Source: an uncultured Bacteroidales bacterium (GTDB taxonomy: Bacteria > Bacteroidota > Bacteroidia > Bacteroidales > Paludibacteraceae). Taken from it: 64,000 nucleotides of DNA. Position 1 is the stretch's first letter. Every line of letters starts with the position of its first letter. The position numbers were made by a program, and so were the translations under genes. Location: the NCBI GenBank assembly GCA_900316125.1, contig ONBO01000005.1, positions 43,444 to 107,443 of the forward strand, written 5' to 3'. Positions 35,797 through 46,153 of this stretch are shown here, in pieces. Under the pieces are notes generated by a model. That model was given only the letters and a program-made list of their open reading frames with translations, had not been told where the DNA came from and did no database searches.

Positions 35797-36339
35797 ATGA
35801 AAAAAGTTGTTTTGTTATTTGTGGCGTCAATCTTTGTGTTTATTACAGAGAGTGCTTACGCCTCGTCCCCTTTGTCTCATATCAAAGGGATGCACGCCAT
35901 TGGCATAAGGGGCGGTACCGGTCTTGGCAACACATTTGATGTAGGTGCAATGTACCAGTATCACTTCTCAAGGCGTTGGTCTTTTGTGGCAAACGTGGAT
36001 TACGAGAAAGGTGTGTTCAGCAATGCCGGTTTCTGGAGTGTTAAGGTATTGCCTGGAGTGGAGTGCAGTGTATGGCATCCTGCTTCGTGGTTTTATCTTC
36101 ATCTAACAGGAGACATCAACTTAGGTTATGACAATTGGAGCAATGCAGATATCGGCCGCAAAGCCTCCGGTTTTGCACTGGGGCTTGACCTTGGTTTTAA
36201 TCTGGAGTTCTATGCTGTCCCCGCTCTCTCTTTTGTGCTGCAGGCTCAGCAAGGTTGGAACTGGGGTTTTTATGATACAGGAGGATACAACTATTTTCAT
36301 CCTTTGTTCTCCGTGGGTGTAAAGTACAATATCAAGTAA
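35797..36339 (+). CDS. traO: TraO-family outer-membrane protein
   Basis: 180 residues with Sec signal (~1-22) and an eight-strand-like beta barrel pattern: IGIRGGTGLGNTFDVGAMYQY, RRWSFVANVDYEKG, FSVGVKYNIK. This is the conjugative transposon TraO family, assigned to the outer membrane. It is the last recognisable tra gene; traP and traQ, usually next, are missing, replaced by the large surface-protein genes. Confidence 0.88.
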   Translation: MKKVVLLFVASIFVFITESAYASSPLSHIKGMHAIGIRGGTGLGNTFDVGAMYQYHFSRRWSFVANVDYEKGVFSNAGFWSVKVLPGVECSVWHPASWFYLHLTGDINLGYDNWSNADIGRKASGFALGLDLGFNLEFYAVPALSFVLQAQQGWNWGFYDTGGYNYFHPLFSVGVKYNIK

Positions 36340-36361
36340 TCAATTGTAAAAATATAATGTT

Positions 36362-37408
36362 ATGAAAAAAACTTTACTAATAGCAATTCTTTTCTTTGTT
36401 GCTGTTTACTCGCATGCATATTATGACTATTGGAACGGAAGACTTTATAAGAACGGACCATATGTGAACGAGCTTATATCATCATATCCTACACATGATC
36501 ATGAATACATCCAGCTTTCAAAACAATATATAACAGATGGCAGACTTAGTTTCTCCACATCTTTTAATCTTCGTTGGGATAATTTTCATAGAAAACTGGC
36601 ATTAAACCATTACTGGGGCACGTGGTATATAGTTGGTTTCAGATATCAGAGAAATGTTTATGTCTACCTATCAGGAACAACTAATTATATTGAGTTGGTA
36701 GATCTAAGAGTGGAAGACGGGTATTTTGACGTCTCGGACAATATACTTTGGGCTGAAAGTCATATTGGCCTGAGTTCTTATAGCTCACAGGCTAATAGCG
36801 CAAAATTTTACGAGGAGCTTTCAGCGGATGTAAAGTCTCTTATTAAAAATAAGGATTATAGTTTGTATGTTGTATATCAGTTCACTCCTGTCCCATTGGC
36901 AGATCATGACAATTATCATTATGATCCGGCTGAAACTGAGAGATATATATCCAGTAGCACTGTTGTTGTCAATAGTACGCAGACTGGAGCCACTCCAGTC
37001 TTCAAGGTGGCTGAAACCAAGACCAATTCTGTGATAAATGTGAACGGACGTCAGAATCCACTCTATAATACTGGTTCTGGTGACAGGTATATAGTATACA
37101 ATTCACCTGACGCTATAATATCTGTTGTGGCGGATACTGTAAATCTTCCATGTACCGTAAATAAAATATCCGGTACTTCCACATCCACGTATATAGGGTA
37201 TGGCACGTTCGTCGCCTCTATAGGGGCAAACTCCATACCTACAGACATTGACCATTCAACAGATATCAGGGAAACAGGCTGCGGAGTCATTTATTCTGGC
37301 TGCTCCAGGGTATGTAATAGTGTGACCAAGAAATATATAGCATTCCTTAATGATATGAGGAATGTCATGCTATCATACATTAACAAATGTCTTGAAATTG
37401 TCTCTTAA
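36362..37408 (+). CDS. N-terminal part of a frameshifted large secreted protein
   Basis: 348 residues with a Sec signal (~1-19, YSHAY) and then a mixed beta region with many Tyr/Asp/Ser. I recognise no domain. The frame ends with SYINKCLEIVS and a TAA, while the +1 frame is open across this point (37359-37408) and carries on without signal peptide into the 37362-40271 frame. The two frames most likely form one protein of about 1310 residues with a signal at one end and a secretion-sorting domain at the other. It begins 22 bases after traO. Confidence 0.6.
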   Translation: MKKTLLIAILFFVAVYSHAYYDYWNGRLYKNGPYVNELISSYPTHDHEYIQLSKQYITDGRLSFSTSFNLRWDNFHRKLALNHYWGTWYIVGFRYQRNVYVYLSGTTNYIELVDLRVEDGYFDVSDNILWAESHIGLSSYSSQANSAKFYEELSADVKSLIKNKDYSLYVVYQFTPVPLADHDNYHYDPAETERYISSSTVVVNSTQTGATPVFKVAETKTNSVINVNGRQNPLYNTGSGDRYIVYNSPDAIISVVADTVNLPCTVNKISGTSTSTYIGYGTFVASIGANSIPTDIDHSTDIRETGCGVIYSGCSRVCNSVTKKYIAFLNDMRNVMLSYINKCLEIVS

Positions 37409-40271
37409 CTCACGTATGACGGAATATGCTGAAAACACGGTGGAGGAGTTCACATCAAGCTGCAATGTGAACTATAGAATGTCAAGAATATATCACCTGA
37501 GGGATTTTTCGCATGTGAACGTATACACGGGCATTCAGTATGGCAGTGGGGCATTACTAAAGATACAGAATTCAAATATTTATACCGGACAGATTGATTA
37601 TAAGAAGAATGTATCGCTTAAAAATATCCTTGCGCTTGGATATGAGCCATATGGTCCGTCTTATATACAGGACCTTGCAGAGGGGAAAGGCATAACAAGT
37701 AACATATTGGAGTTTGAGGTGGTAAGTGCGGTTACTGTTCCGTCTTTATCAGCTGCGGAGAAGGCTGAGCGTCTCACTTGTGTCACTGACTCCCTTAACA
37801 GAGACGGTGATTTTATCCACCTTGAAGGAAAAACCATATCATGTGGCAACTACTCGCCTACTTTGTATGCTCCTGTATATATGTGGGAGGTCTCATTTGA
37901 CGGACAGAAGTGGGAGCCTCTTACAGAGGAGAACTACTCTAAATATATTATAGACCGCTATAACGTAAAGTTTGCAGTAGTGATGGATTCAGAGAAGGAC
38001 CTTCTTCTGCGCTCCACTATTCTCAAAAACAAGAGCAAGGCCATGTTCCGCCAGATGGTGGTTTTAAAGTCCTTTGAATCAAATGAATATAGCCCGTTAT
38101 ACAGTTATGCGGAGAATGGCAGGTACTATATAGCAGTTCACGCGTCAACATATTACACTTATATACCAATCCCAATTTTGGATAAGGATAACATTGAGTT
38201 TTCTCCAAAAAAGTTCCCACAGCAGCAGTATTTGTGTAGAGGGGACGCCTTGCCTTATGATAAAATCAATTTCCGCCTTGTAAAATCCACAAATGTTTCA
38301 CAGACGGATGTTGATAGAATGGAGGGTATTTCATCATATAAGATATATGAGCTTATAGGTGACTCTGTTGGTAAGATTGTATCAAATACAAACACATACA
38401 CCATGAGCTTCAAGGGAGAGGATGCAGCTTTCCGTTGCGTTATCTCATGGTGCCGTGACTCTCTGTACAAAGATGTATGGGTGTACGCCAACCCCGATGA
38501 AAAGATTGAACTTGATAAGGCTTCATCAAACGTGGTTATCAGCGAAAGGGATGAGCAGAACGGAGTGTTATCATTGCTTTGTCAGGGTGGAAGGACCCCA
38601 TCTCTTACAGTGAATGATTCAAATACATCGGAGTGTACATTCTATTATCGCCGTGTAGTGGCATTTGAGCCTCCCCAGGTTACGGTTAATGACTTTAGCA
38701 AGATGAGTCGTAGCAAGATTGTATCATTTATGAACAGCCATGGCTGGGATTATGAGCAGGAGACAGGGACCACAGTTGAGAATGCCGGGCTTGATGCATT
38801 ACGGTCATGGTGCAGGGTGAAAGAAGATTCAGAAAATGCAGCCATTGTTGACAATGCAAGAGCTGAAAATGAAAGGCTTAACGCATGGAGGGAGTTTGAA
38901 AACGGCAATTCAACGGTGTTTGATGGAGTTGGTGCGGACAGCAAGCATGAGATTCTTTATATTCACAAGCAGAATAAAGCCACTTTGTGTTACAGCCCTG
39001 ACGTGAGACTAGAGGTGGAGTTCTTTGACGGAATAGAAAATAACACCATTGCATTTGCCAGTGCGTCAGATGTCTCAAAAAGTATTTTGTATGTGCCGGT
39101 TAACACACCATCGCCAGCTATCAAAGGTGCATCTGTCAGCGGAGGATATGGCGGTGAGTATACATACAGGTACATTTACAAGGAGAATGGCGGAGTATGG
39201 CAGTTGCTGCCGGATGACGGGATCTCACTTCAGAAAAACGCTATTTTGCTAGATAGAGACTATCAGATAGCCAGAGTTGTTATTTCAAGAAAAGACGGCG
39301 ATATGCTCACTCAGGTTTGTGACACCAGTAACGTTCTCACCCTTGTAGTATATGAGGAGCTTGATCAAAATGATGTGATCGTTTCAGGTGGCGGTCAATG
39401 CGCAGGTTCACTGATTAGTGCAGGAATATCTAATTATGATCCGCCAAAGGAGGTGTCAGATGTTACAAAATTTGTATGGAGTGCTTCTGACCCGGATGTT
39501 GACCTGGTACTTTCAGGTGAAATGGACAGAAATTGTCTTGTATACAACACCAAGTCTAGTTTTATTCTCACTGTCTACAGGGAGGACTCAAGTACAGGGG
39601 TGAAGACTACGCCGGTAAGCGTGCCGGTGGATGTTGTAAGTGTAAAGCCTTCATTCACCCTAAAAGTTGGAGACAGGGTAACAAACATACTTGATTATCC
39701 AGATGAAACTTTCACTTTCCAAAGCGGCACCAGGTTTGAACTTCAGAATAACAGTGCTGAGGCTGATAGCTATATTTGGAATCTGGAGCTGCAGTACTAC
39801 ACAGGAGTGGAGGTGGAAGGACTCACATCATATCTGGAGAATCCTGTCTGCTATTTGTATAATCCAGGACAGAACAAGATTCGCCTTACAGCCAAGAACT
39901 CACTTGGGTGCGAGTCATCTGTAACAGCGGAGAATATTTACATACAATCATCAGCCTTAAGACGTGGAATTGTCTATTCTCATTTTGACGAGGATGAGTC
40001 TGAAGGGTGCTACATTGCTCCGGAAGATCAGTTTGATGTATTTCCCACTATAACAGAAGGAGAGGATGTAAATGTGGTCTTTTCCGGAGGGGGATTCCAA
40101 TATACTGTTATAAGTTCATCTGGTACTATTATTGCAAATGGTACGGCCAGCCATAGTGTCATAATCTCTTTCACTGGTGTCGCCTGTGGTCTGTACACTA
40201 TTGTTGCGGTCCCATACGGGAATGAATCAGGGGATATAAGTTTCAAAGCGTTTAAGATTATTAGAAAATAA
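37362..40271 (+). CDS. Large surface protein part with PKD-like region and type IX C-terminal sorting domain
   Basis: 969 residues in the frame +1 to the preceding one and without a signal peptide of its own. Extracellular-type beta domains dominate. A PKD-like fold is at ~810-870 (AEADSYIWNLELQ, NPGQNKIRLTAKNSLG). The last ~75 residues (VFPTITEGEDVNVVFSGGG, GLYTIVAVPYGNESG, FKAFKIIRK) have the shape of a T9SS type A C-terminal sorting domain: strand, VxxxSGxxI-like, GLYxIxV and a basic end. The full protein is probably attached to the cell surface by T9SS. Function unknown; an adhesin or pilus-associated factor is possible. Confidence 0.7.
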   Translation: MSCYHTLTNVLKLSLNSRMTEYAENTVEEFTSSCNVNYRMSRIYHLRDFSHVNVYTGIQYGSGALLKIQNSNIYTGQIDYKKNVSLKNILALGYEPYGPSYIQDLAEGKGITSNILEFEVVSAVTVPSLSAAEKAERLTCVTDSLNRDGDFIHLEGKTISCGNYSPTLYAPVYMWEVSFDGQKWEPLTEENYSKYIIDRYNVKFAVVMDSEKDLLLRSTILKNKSKAMFRQMVVLKSFESNEYSPLYSYAENGRYYIAVHASTYYTYIPIPILDKDNIEFSPKKFPQQQYLCRGDALPYDKINFRLVKSTNVSQTDVDRMEGISSYKIYELIGDSVGKIVSNTNTYTMSFKGEDAAFRCVISWCRDSLYKDVWVYANPDEKIELDKASSNVVISERDEQNGVLSLLCQGGRTPSLTVNDSNTSECTFYYRRVVAFEPPQVTVNDFSKMSRSKIVSFMNSHGWDYEQETGTTVENAGLDALRSWCRVKEDSENAAIVDNARAENERLNAWREFENGNSTVFDGVGADSKHEILYIHKQNKATLCYSPDVRLEVEFFDGIENNTIAFASASDVSKSILYVPVNTPSPAIKGASVSGGYGGEYTYRYIYKENGGVWQLLPDDGISLQKNAILLDRDYQIARVVISRKDGDMLTQVCDTSNVLTLVVYEELDQNDVIVSGGGQCAGSLISAGISNYDPPKEVSDVTKFVWSASDPDVDLVLSGEMDRNCLVYNTKSSFILTVYREDSSTGVKTTPVSVPVDVVSVKPSFTLKVGDRVTNILDYPDETFTFQSGTRFELQNNSAEADSYIWNLELQYYTGVEVEGLTSYLENPVCYLYNPGQNKIRLTAKNSLGCESSVTAENIYIQSSALRRGIVYSHFDEDESEGCYIAPEDQFDVFPTITEGEDVNVVFSGGGFQYTVISSSGTIIANGTASHSVIISFTGVACGLYTIVAVPYGNESGDISFKAFKIIRK

Positions 40272-40275
40272 GGCT

Positions 40276-41067
40276 ATGAATGTATTAAAAGTTGCAAGGA
40301 GGCTTGCTTCCGCATTATTGGTTATTATGGTTGTTTCATCATGCGAAACCAGAAATGACCTGTTTCATAAATTTAACAAGGCCCCCGATGTTTATGTCAG
40401 TGGCAACAGAGGTGATTTCAGTGAAAAGAGGCGGGAGTGTGACATGCTCCTGCGTCACGGAGAGAAGCATATTTTGTACTTTGACTATGATGATGACTAT
40501 ATTCAGAACGGAGTAACTGTGGAGTATGCGGTTTTCTCTGAGCAGGAGGTGCCCCAGTATGTGAAACACGCTATGGATACAGAGTCCAGAAGGCTGATTA
40601 TCTCCGATGAATTGCCAGTTTTCACCCTAAATGAGAAGGTTGTGAAGTTTAATGTTAAAATTATTGTCACAGACTACTACGGTGACAAGGGAGAGGCTTT
40701 GATAAGGGTGGTGAATTGTGACAACAGACCTCCGGTTCCGTCAATAGAGTTGAAAAGAATAGATTCAATGGAGTATTCAATAAGCGCCGCGGCAAGTACA
40801 GACCCTGACGGTGATGCTGTTACAGCTTTTGAGTACCTGATTGACGGTGAGACAGTGGCTGAAGGGGCAGGTTATGAAAGTAGCGATGACAAAGGATGTT
40901 ACTTCAATCCGGGCATGGCGGGTAAAAAGGGAACATACATAATATCCACGCCTTTGACAAGCGTTAAACATGCATTTCAAACCACAGGAACCCATACAAT
41001 CCATGTAAGGGCAAAAGACTCTTTAGGCCTTTGGAGCCAGTGGGTTTCAGTCAATGTTGATATTTGA
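40276..41067 (+). CDS. PKD-domain lipoprotein, last gene of the tra operon
   Basis: 263 residues with a lipoprotein signal (lipobox VSS-C at residue ~23, MVVSSCETRND) so it is lipid-anchored, probably in the outer membrane. Two Ig/PKD-like beta domains follow: ~35-150 and ~155-263 (AAASTDPDGDAVTAFEYLIDGE, TTGTHTIHVRAKDSLGLWS). Five bases separate it from the large surface protein. It could be its anchor or a VirB7-like stabiliser of the channel; the sequence supports only lipid anchoring and beta folds. Confidence 0.75.
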   Translation: MNVLKVARRLASALLVIMVVSSCETRNDLFHKFNKAPDVYVSGNRGDFSEKRRECDMLLRHGEKHILYFDYDDDYIQNGVTVEYAVFSEQEVPQYVKHAMDTESRRLIISDELPVFTLNEKVVKFNVKIIVTDYYGDKGEALIRVVNCDNRPPVPSIELKRIDSMEYSISAAASTDPDGDAVTAFEYLIDGETVAEGAGYESSDDKGCYFNPGMAGKKGTYIISTPLTSVKHAFQTTGTHTIHVRAKDSLGLWSQWVSVNVDI

Positions 41068-41088
41068 ATCATGTTTTTTTAGTAATTT

Positions 41089-41119
41089 TTGAAAAAAATT
41101 AAAATTTGCCTTAACTTTG
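41089..41119 (+). promoter_or_regulatory. Consensus Bacteroidetes promoter of the djlA-rnr operon
   Basis: TTG at 41089-41091 (in TTTTTG), a 20-base spacer and an exact TAACTTTG at 41112-41119. It is the best promoter in the window and lies 36 bases before the djlA-like ATG. Confidence 0.75.
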
Positions 41120-41155
41120 TCCTTTTAAGCGATATAAGCAAGAAAGGATAAAGTT

Positions 41156-41968
41156 ATGGGTTTTTGGTCAAAACTGTTTTTAGGAGGTTTAGGATGGACA
41201 TTGGGCGGCCCTATAGGGGCTATCCTTGGAGTTCTGGCAGCCAGTTTCTTTGATGGCAAGTCAAAGTTCTCAATAGAGGACGGCGGCACCTCCGGTGGTA
41301 ATGATGATTTCCAATCCCGTAAAACCACACAAGGTGATTTTCTTCTTGTGCTCATGATACTTGCCGGCTCTGTCATGAAGGCTGACGGCAATGTGCTTAA
41401 GAGCGAGCTTGAAGAGGTGAAGGCGTTTCTACGCGCTAACTTTACAGAGGAGGAGGGCAAGGAGGCTCTCCAGATGCTAAAGAAAATACTCTCATCCAAT
41501 TATGACTACAGGGAGGTGTGCCGTCAGGTTAAAAGCAGATTGAACTACTCTGGTAAACTTGAACTGGTACACATGCTGTTTAAGATAGCATCGGCTGACG
41601 GTGATATAAGCCAGCCGGAGATAAATATCATCTATGAAATGTGCCATCTCATGGGCGTTTCAGATGCAGACTACTCTTCAATTAAGGCAGCATACAAGAC
41701 ATATACCTACGGCAGTTCCGGCCGTAGCGGAAACGGAGGCTCGTCAGCAAAAAGGCAAATGAGCCTGGCGGATGCGTACAAGATACTTGAGGTTTCAAGC
41801 AACGCCACAGATGATGAAGTGAAAAAGGCGTACCGTAGAATGGCTATGAAGTATCACCCTGACAAGGTGAACAATTTGGGTGAGGAGGTGAAGCGCTCAG
41901 CCACTGAGAAGTTCAAAGCGGTGGGTGAGGCTTATCAGATTATCAAGAATTCACGCGGTATGCAGTAG
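41156..41968 (+). CDS. DjlA-like TerB/DnaJ-domain co-chaperone
   Basis: 270 residues: a glycine-rich hydrophobic N-terminus (~1-33) that likely inserts in the membrane, a TerB-like helical domain (~60-180, [17 protein letters not shown]) and a C-terminal J domain (~200-270) with the DnaK-stimulating HPD at ~234-236. This is the DjlA architecture: a membrane co-chaperone for DnaK. First gene of the rnr-dut operon, with 15 bases before rnr. Confidence 0.88.
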   Translation: MGFWSKLFLGGLGWTLGGPIGAILGVLAASFFDGKSKFSIEDGGTSGGNDDFQSRKTTQGDFLLVLMILAGSVMKADGNVLKSELEEVKAFLRANFTEEEGKEALQMLKKILSSNYDYREVCRQVKSRLNYSGKLELVHMLFKIASADGDISQPEINIIYEMCHLMGVSDADYSSIKAAYKTYTYGSSGRSGNGGSSAKRQMSLADAYKILEVSSNATDDEVKKAYRRMAMKYHPDKVNNLGEEVKRSATEKFKAVGEAYQIIKNSRGMQ

Positions 41969-41983
41969 AAAGGAGATTTAATT

Positions 41984-43981
41984 ATGGGAAAAAAGAAAAA
42001 GAGGGAGAGAGAAAGAGAGAGACGTAAGTCTGGTCGTCAGGCTATATACGGAGGCAGACGCAGGATGGAACCTGTGCCAACAAGAGAGATTATAGGAAAA
42101 CTGGACCGCAATAATAACGGAAAGGCGCACATTGTTCCTGAGGACGGCTCGGAGCAGGTGTTTGTGGCGGACCGCAATGTGAACCACGCTGTCAAGGGTG
42201 ATTTGGTAAGAGCTGTCATGTACGCAGCACGTGCAGGCCGCCAGCCTGAGGCTGAGGTTGTTGAGGTGCTGAAGCGTGCGCGTGAAAACTTTGTGGGTGT
42301 TCTGTCACTGAGCAATAACGTGGCTTTTGTAGTTGTAGACAACCGTATTCTCACTAATGATATCTATGTTCCTTCTGACAAACTGAAGGGAGCAACTGAC
42401 GGACAGAAGGTTATAGTTAAAGTTGTAGACTGGCCTGATAATGCCAGAAACCCTATCGGGTACATAGTTGACGTGCTTGGTGACGCTGGTAACAATGACA
42501 CTGAGATGCACGCCATTCTGGCGGAGTACAATCTGCCGTACAGCTATCCGGAGGAGATATCGGCGGAGGCGGAGAAGATAGATATAACCATATCAGAGGA
42601 GGAGATTGCGCGCCGTCTTGACTATCGTGATGTGGTCACATTTACAATTGACCCACGTGACGCCAAGGATTTTGATGATGCGCTGTCTATCAAGAAGCTG
42701 GACAATGGAAACTTTGAGGTGGGTGTCCATATTGCTGACGTAACCCACTATGTGAAAGAGGGGGATATTATTGACAAAGAGGCGTATAGCAGGGCCACGT
42801 CTGTATATCTGGTGGACCGAACAGTTCCCATGCTTCCTGAGAAGTTGTGTAACATGGTATGTTCTCTGCGCCCGGACGAGGAGAAACTCACCTACTCTGT
42901 AATCTTTGAAATGACACCTAAGGCGGAGGTTAAGAAGAGACATATCACAAAAGCAGTGATTAAGAGTAACCGCAGGTTCACGTATGAGGAGGCTCAGGAG
43001 ATTATTGAGAGCGGAAAAGGCGATTATGCAGAAGAGGTGCTTGACTTGAACTCTCTTGCCGTCATACTTAGGGAGCAGCGTTTTGCAGAGGGTGCCATAT
43101 CATTTGAAAGGACAGAGGTGAGATTTGAGATTGATGAGACAGGCAAGCCGCTCAGTGTCTACTTCAAGGAGCAGAAGGAGGCCAATAAGCTTGTTGAGGA
43201 GTTCATGCTGCTTGCAAACCGCACCGTGGCAGAGAAGATTGGAAAGGTGAAAGGCGATACCAAACCTAAGACTTTTGTCTATAGAATACACGATGAACCG
43301 GACCGTGCCAAGTTGCAGAATTTGTCAGAATTCATCAAGAGATTCGGCTATAAATTCAAGCCAGAGGGGGAGAAGAGTGATGTGTCAAGATCCATAAACC
43401 GCCTGCTTGACAAGGTGCAGGGTACAAGGGAGCAGAACCTTATAGAGACAGTGGCGTTGCGCTCCATGGCCAAGGCTGTGTACAGCACTCAGAATATAGG
43501 CCATTACGGACTGGCGTTTGATTTTTACACACACTTTACATCGCCGATACGCCGTTACCCTGACATGATGGTTCACCGCCTGCTTTTCAGCTACCTCAAT
43601 GGTGGAGGCTCCGTAAAAGAGGAACAGTATGAAGAGTATTGCAATCACTGCTCAGACATGGAGCAGGTGGCGGCAAGCGCAGAGCGCGCCTCCATCAAAT
43701 ACAAGCAGGTTGAGTTTATGAGTGACAAGAAGGGTCTGGTGTTCTCAGGCGTGATATCGGGTGTTACAGAGTGGGGCATATATGTGGAAATCACAAGTAA
43801 CAAGTGTGAGGGTATGATACCTATCCGTGAGCTTGATGATGACTACTACACTTACGATGAAAAGAACTACCAGATAACAGGTAAACGCACACATAAGATA
43901 TACCGTCTAGGAGATGAGGTGAATGTGATGGTGGCTAATGCGAACTTAGATAAAAAACAGTTGGATTTTACACTGGTGTAA
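41984..43981 (+). CDS. rnr: Ribonuclease R
   Basis: 3-prime to 5-prime exoribonuclease that degrades structured RNA. 665 residues: a short Lys/Arg-rich N-terminus ([12 protein letters not shown]), cold-shock/OB domains (~30-190), the RNB catalytic domain with metal-binding Asps in [11 protein letters not shown] (~222-233), and a C-terminal S1 domain (~585-665, [15 protein letters not shown]). The N-terminal helix-turn-helix of E. coli RNase R is missing, which is usual in the phylum. The S1 end runs straight into dut. Confidence 0.95.
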   Translation: MGKKKKRERERERRKSGRQAIYGGRRRMEPVPTREIIGKLDRNNNGKAHIVPEDGSEQVFVADRNVNHAVKGDLVRAVMYAARAGRQPEAEVVEVLKRARENFVGVLSLSNNVAFVVVDNRILTNDIYVPSDKLKGATDGQKVIVKVVDWPDNARNPIGYIVDVLGDAGNNDTEMHAILAEYNLPYSYPEEISAEAEKIDITISEEEIARRLDYRDVVTFTIDPRDAKDFDDALSIKKLDNGNFEVGVHIADVTHYVKEGDIIDKEAYSRATSVYLVDRTVPMLPEKLCNMVCSLRPDEEKLTYSVIFEMTPKAEVKKRHITKAVIKSNRRFTYEEAQEIIESGKGDYAEEVLDLNSLAVILREQRFAEGAISFERTEVRFEIDETGKPLSVYFKEQKEANKLVEEFMLLANRTVAEKIGKVKGDTKPKTFVYRIHDEPDRAKLQNLSEFIKRFGYKFKPEGEKSDVSRSINRLLDKVQGTREQNLIETVALRSMAKAVYSTQNIGHYGLAFDFYTHFTSPIRRYPDMMVHRLLFSYLNGGGSVKEEQYEEYCNHCSDMEQVAASAERASIKYKQVEFMSDKKGLVFSGVISGVTEWGIYVEITSNKCEGMIPIRELDDDYYTYDEKNYQITGKRTHKIYRLGDEVNVMVANANLDKKQLDFTLV

Positions 43982-43982
43982 T

Positions 43983-44423
43983 ATGAAAGTAAAAGTAAAT
44001 ATAATTAACAAGTCAAAGAACGCGCTTCCGGCATACGCAACAGATTTAAGCGCAGGAATGGATTTAAGAGCGTCTCTTGACGCTCCGGTGACGCTCAACC
44101 CTATGCAGCGTAAGCTTATACCTACGGGGCTTTTCATAGAGCTGCCTGAAGGGTATGAGGCGCAGATACGCCCTCGAAGCGGCCTGGCTTTGAAGAAGGG
44201 CATTACAGTGCTGAACACACCTGGCACCATAGATGCTGACTACAGGGGAGAGATAGGGGTTATCCTAATCAATTTAGGCGAGGAGCCTTTTGTTATTGAG
44301 AATGGTGAGCGTATATGCCAGATGGTGATTGCGCAGCATGCTGTGGCCACGTTAGTTGAGGTAGACGAGCTTACTGACACTGAGAGAGGCGCAGGCGGGT
44401 TTGGCCATACAGGAAAGAAATGA
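43983..44423 (+). CDS. dut: dUTP diphosphatase
   Basis: Trimeric dUTPase hydrolysing dUTP to dUMP and keeping uracil out of DNA. The five family motifs are visible: [15 protein letters not shown], the catalytic [13 protein letters not shown] with its Asp/Tyr, ERICQMV and the C-terminal GAGGFGHTG arm. 146 residues. It begins one base after the rnr stop and overlaps the TPR gene by 4 bases. Confidence 0.97.
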   Translation: MKVKVNIINKSKNALPAYATDLSAGMDLRASLDAPVTLNPMQRKLIPTGLFIELPEGYEAQIRPRSGLALKKGITVLNTPGTIDADYRGEIGVILINLGEEPFVIENGERICQMVIAQHAVATLVEVDELTDTERGAGGFGHTGKK

Positions 44424-46153
44424 GAAGATTTGAAGCTGTAATATTATTTCTGCTTACCACTGGCACATTATGTATGGCGGCGTCTGGTAAAAAGGCGCTT
44501 CCAGACAGTGTTGTGTATGAGAGGGACTCCCTTTTCATAGAGAGCTTCCGCTACAAATACACTGGAAAGGCTGACAGTGCCTACAATGTGCTCTTCAAGG
44601 CTGACTCAATAGCTCCTGATAACGCTGCTGTCTGCTATGAACTTGGCTCAGCTCTTGTCACCAAAGATTTTGAGCAGGCGTTCAAATACCTGAAAAAGGC
44701 TGCGGAGCTTTCACCAGACAACTATTACTACCAGAAGGCGCTCATTAGGGCCTACATCGCCGTAAGTGACTACACATCCGCTATAAAGGGCTATGAAACA
44801 CTTGTGAAAAAGTTCCTGGACCATGAAGGGGACCTGTATATGCTGGCCGAGCTGTATGTGCGCATCAAGGATTTCAAGTCTGCCATAAAGACTCTTGAAA
44901 GGCTGGAGAGGCTTACCGGAGTGGATTCATACGTCTCAATGTCAAAAGTGGAGGTCTATAAAATGGCCGGCGATGTGAAGTCCGCCCACAAGACTCTTGA
45001 CCGCATGATAAAGGAGATGCCGCTGAATTCGTCATTCTGGGTGATGAAGGGTGACATGTATCTCATGTCAGGTGATTTGAATGAGGCGTATGAGTGCTAT
45101 GAAAAGTCAATGGAGATAGCTCCTGATAACGGAGAGGCGCTTGAGTCACTCTATATGTACTATGTGCGTACAGGTGAGACAGACAAGGTACAGGATATCA
45201 CGAACAGAATATTTGCATCGTCAGACATATCCTTCAAGCGCAAGAAGGAGTACCTGAACCAAACTGTAAGGTACTACACCGCCACCAGAACCCCGCTTTC
45301 GGAGCTTGACACAATATACCGCAGCATGATAAAGGCTGAGGCCGATAATGCCGACATAAGGCTTATGTATGCAGACTACTTGATGAACATGTCACGTGGC
45401 CAGGACGCAATAGAGGAGCTGCGCTCGGCGGTATATGTAAACCCTCAGTGCAAGGAGTGCTGGGAGTATCTGCTCTATCAGACAGCTCAGAGCAATGACT
45501 CAATAATGACAGAGAAGGTGCTTTCTGACGCTATGGACGCCATACCTGAGAGTGCGGACTTCTATTATTACAGCGGAATATGGAACTATTCCAAAGGGAT
45601 GACAGATAAGGCTCTTGACTATATGCTAAAGGCTGACAGCATAGTGAGCGTATCAGAAAAATCACTTAATGACAACAATAAGAAGGACCTCTGGAACTAC
45701 CTTTTCAACTATTACTACCAGAAGGGAGATAATGAAAAGAAGTACCTCTATCTGGAAAAGGCGGTAAAGGCGTTCCCTGATGACCTTGCGGGTCTTAACA
45801 ACTACGCCTACATACTTGCGGAGGATAACACAGACCTTGACAAGGCTGAGGCTATGAGCAAGAAGACTGTGGACAAGGAGCCGCTGCAGAGCCTCTATCT
45901 TGACACATACGCCTATATTCTTATGAAAAAGGGTCAGCTCACATACGCCAAGTTCTACATTGAGCAGGCTTTGGAGTATATGAAGTCCAACCCCGATGCG
46001 GTCATTATAGAGCACTACGGAGACATCCTCTTCAAACTGGGAGATGTGGATGGAGCCATGGAGCAGTGGAAGCGCTCTTACGTTATGGAGAGAGAGGGTG
46101 CTGATAAAGAGAAATTAAAACAGAAAATTGATAAAAAACAATATGTTGAATAG
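44420..46153 (+). CDS. Exported TPR-repeat protein
   Basis: 577 residues with a signal sequence (~1-21, GTLCMAA) and about twelve tetratricopeptide-like repeats from ~45 to ~570 (for example [20 protein letters not shown] units, [19 protein letters not shown]). It is probably a periplasmic or outer-membrane-facing scaffold. In Bacteroidales it stands between dut and a DUF4292 lipoprotein, hinting at an envelope-assembly role; no partner is known to me. ATG overlaps the dut stop; its own end overlaps the next gene by 11 bases. Confidence 0.85.
   Translation: MRRFEAVILFLLTTGTLCMAASGKKALPDSVVYERDSLFIESFRYKYTGKADSAYNVLFKADSIAPDNAAVCYELGSALVTKDFEQAFKYLKKAAELSPDNYYYQKALIRAYIAVSDYTSAIKGYETLVKKFLDHEGDLYMLAELYVRIKDFKSAIKTLERLERLTGVDSYVSMSKVEVYKMAGDVKSAHKTLDRMIKEMPLNSSFWVMKGDMYLMSGDLNEAYECYEKSMEIAPDNGEALESLYMYYVRTGETDKVQDITNRIFASSDISFKRKKEYLNQTVRYYTATRTPLSELDTIYRSMIKAEADNADIRLMYADYLMNMSRGQDAIEELRSAVYVNPQCKECWEYLLYQTAQSNDSIMTEKVLSDAMDAIPESADFYYYSGIWNYSKGMTDKALDYMLKADSIVSVSEKSLNDNNKKDLWNYLFNYYYQKGDNEKKYLYLEKAVKAFPDDLAGLNNYAYILAEDNTDLDKAEAMSKKTVDKEPLQSLYLDTYAYILMKKGQLTYAKFYIEQALEYMKSNPDAVIIEHYGDILFKLGDVDGAMEQWKRSYVMEREGADKEKLKQKIDKKQYVE

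Noticed and set aside
27811..41067. An intact integrative conjugative element
   Set aside because: No integrase, relaxase, coupling protein, TraA-D or flanking repeats are seen, and both borders are ordinary housekeeping genes with their own signals.
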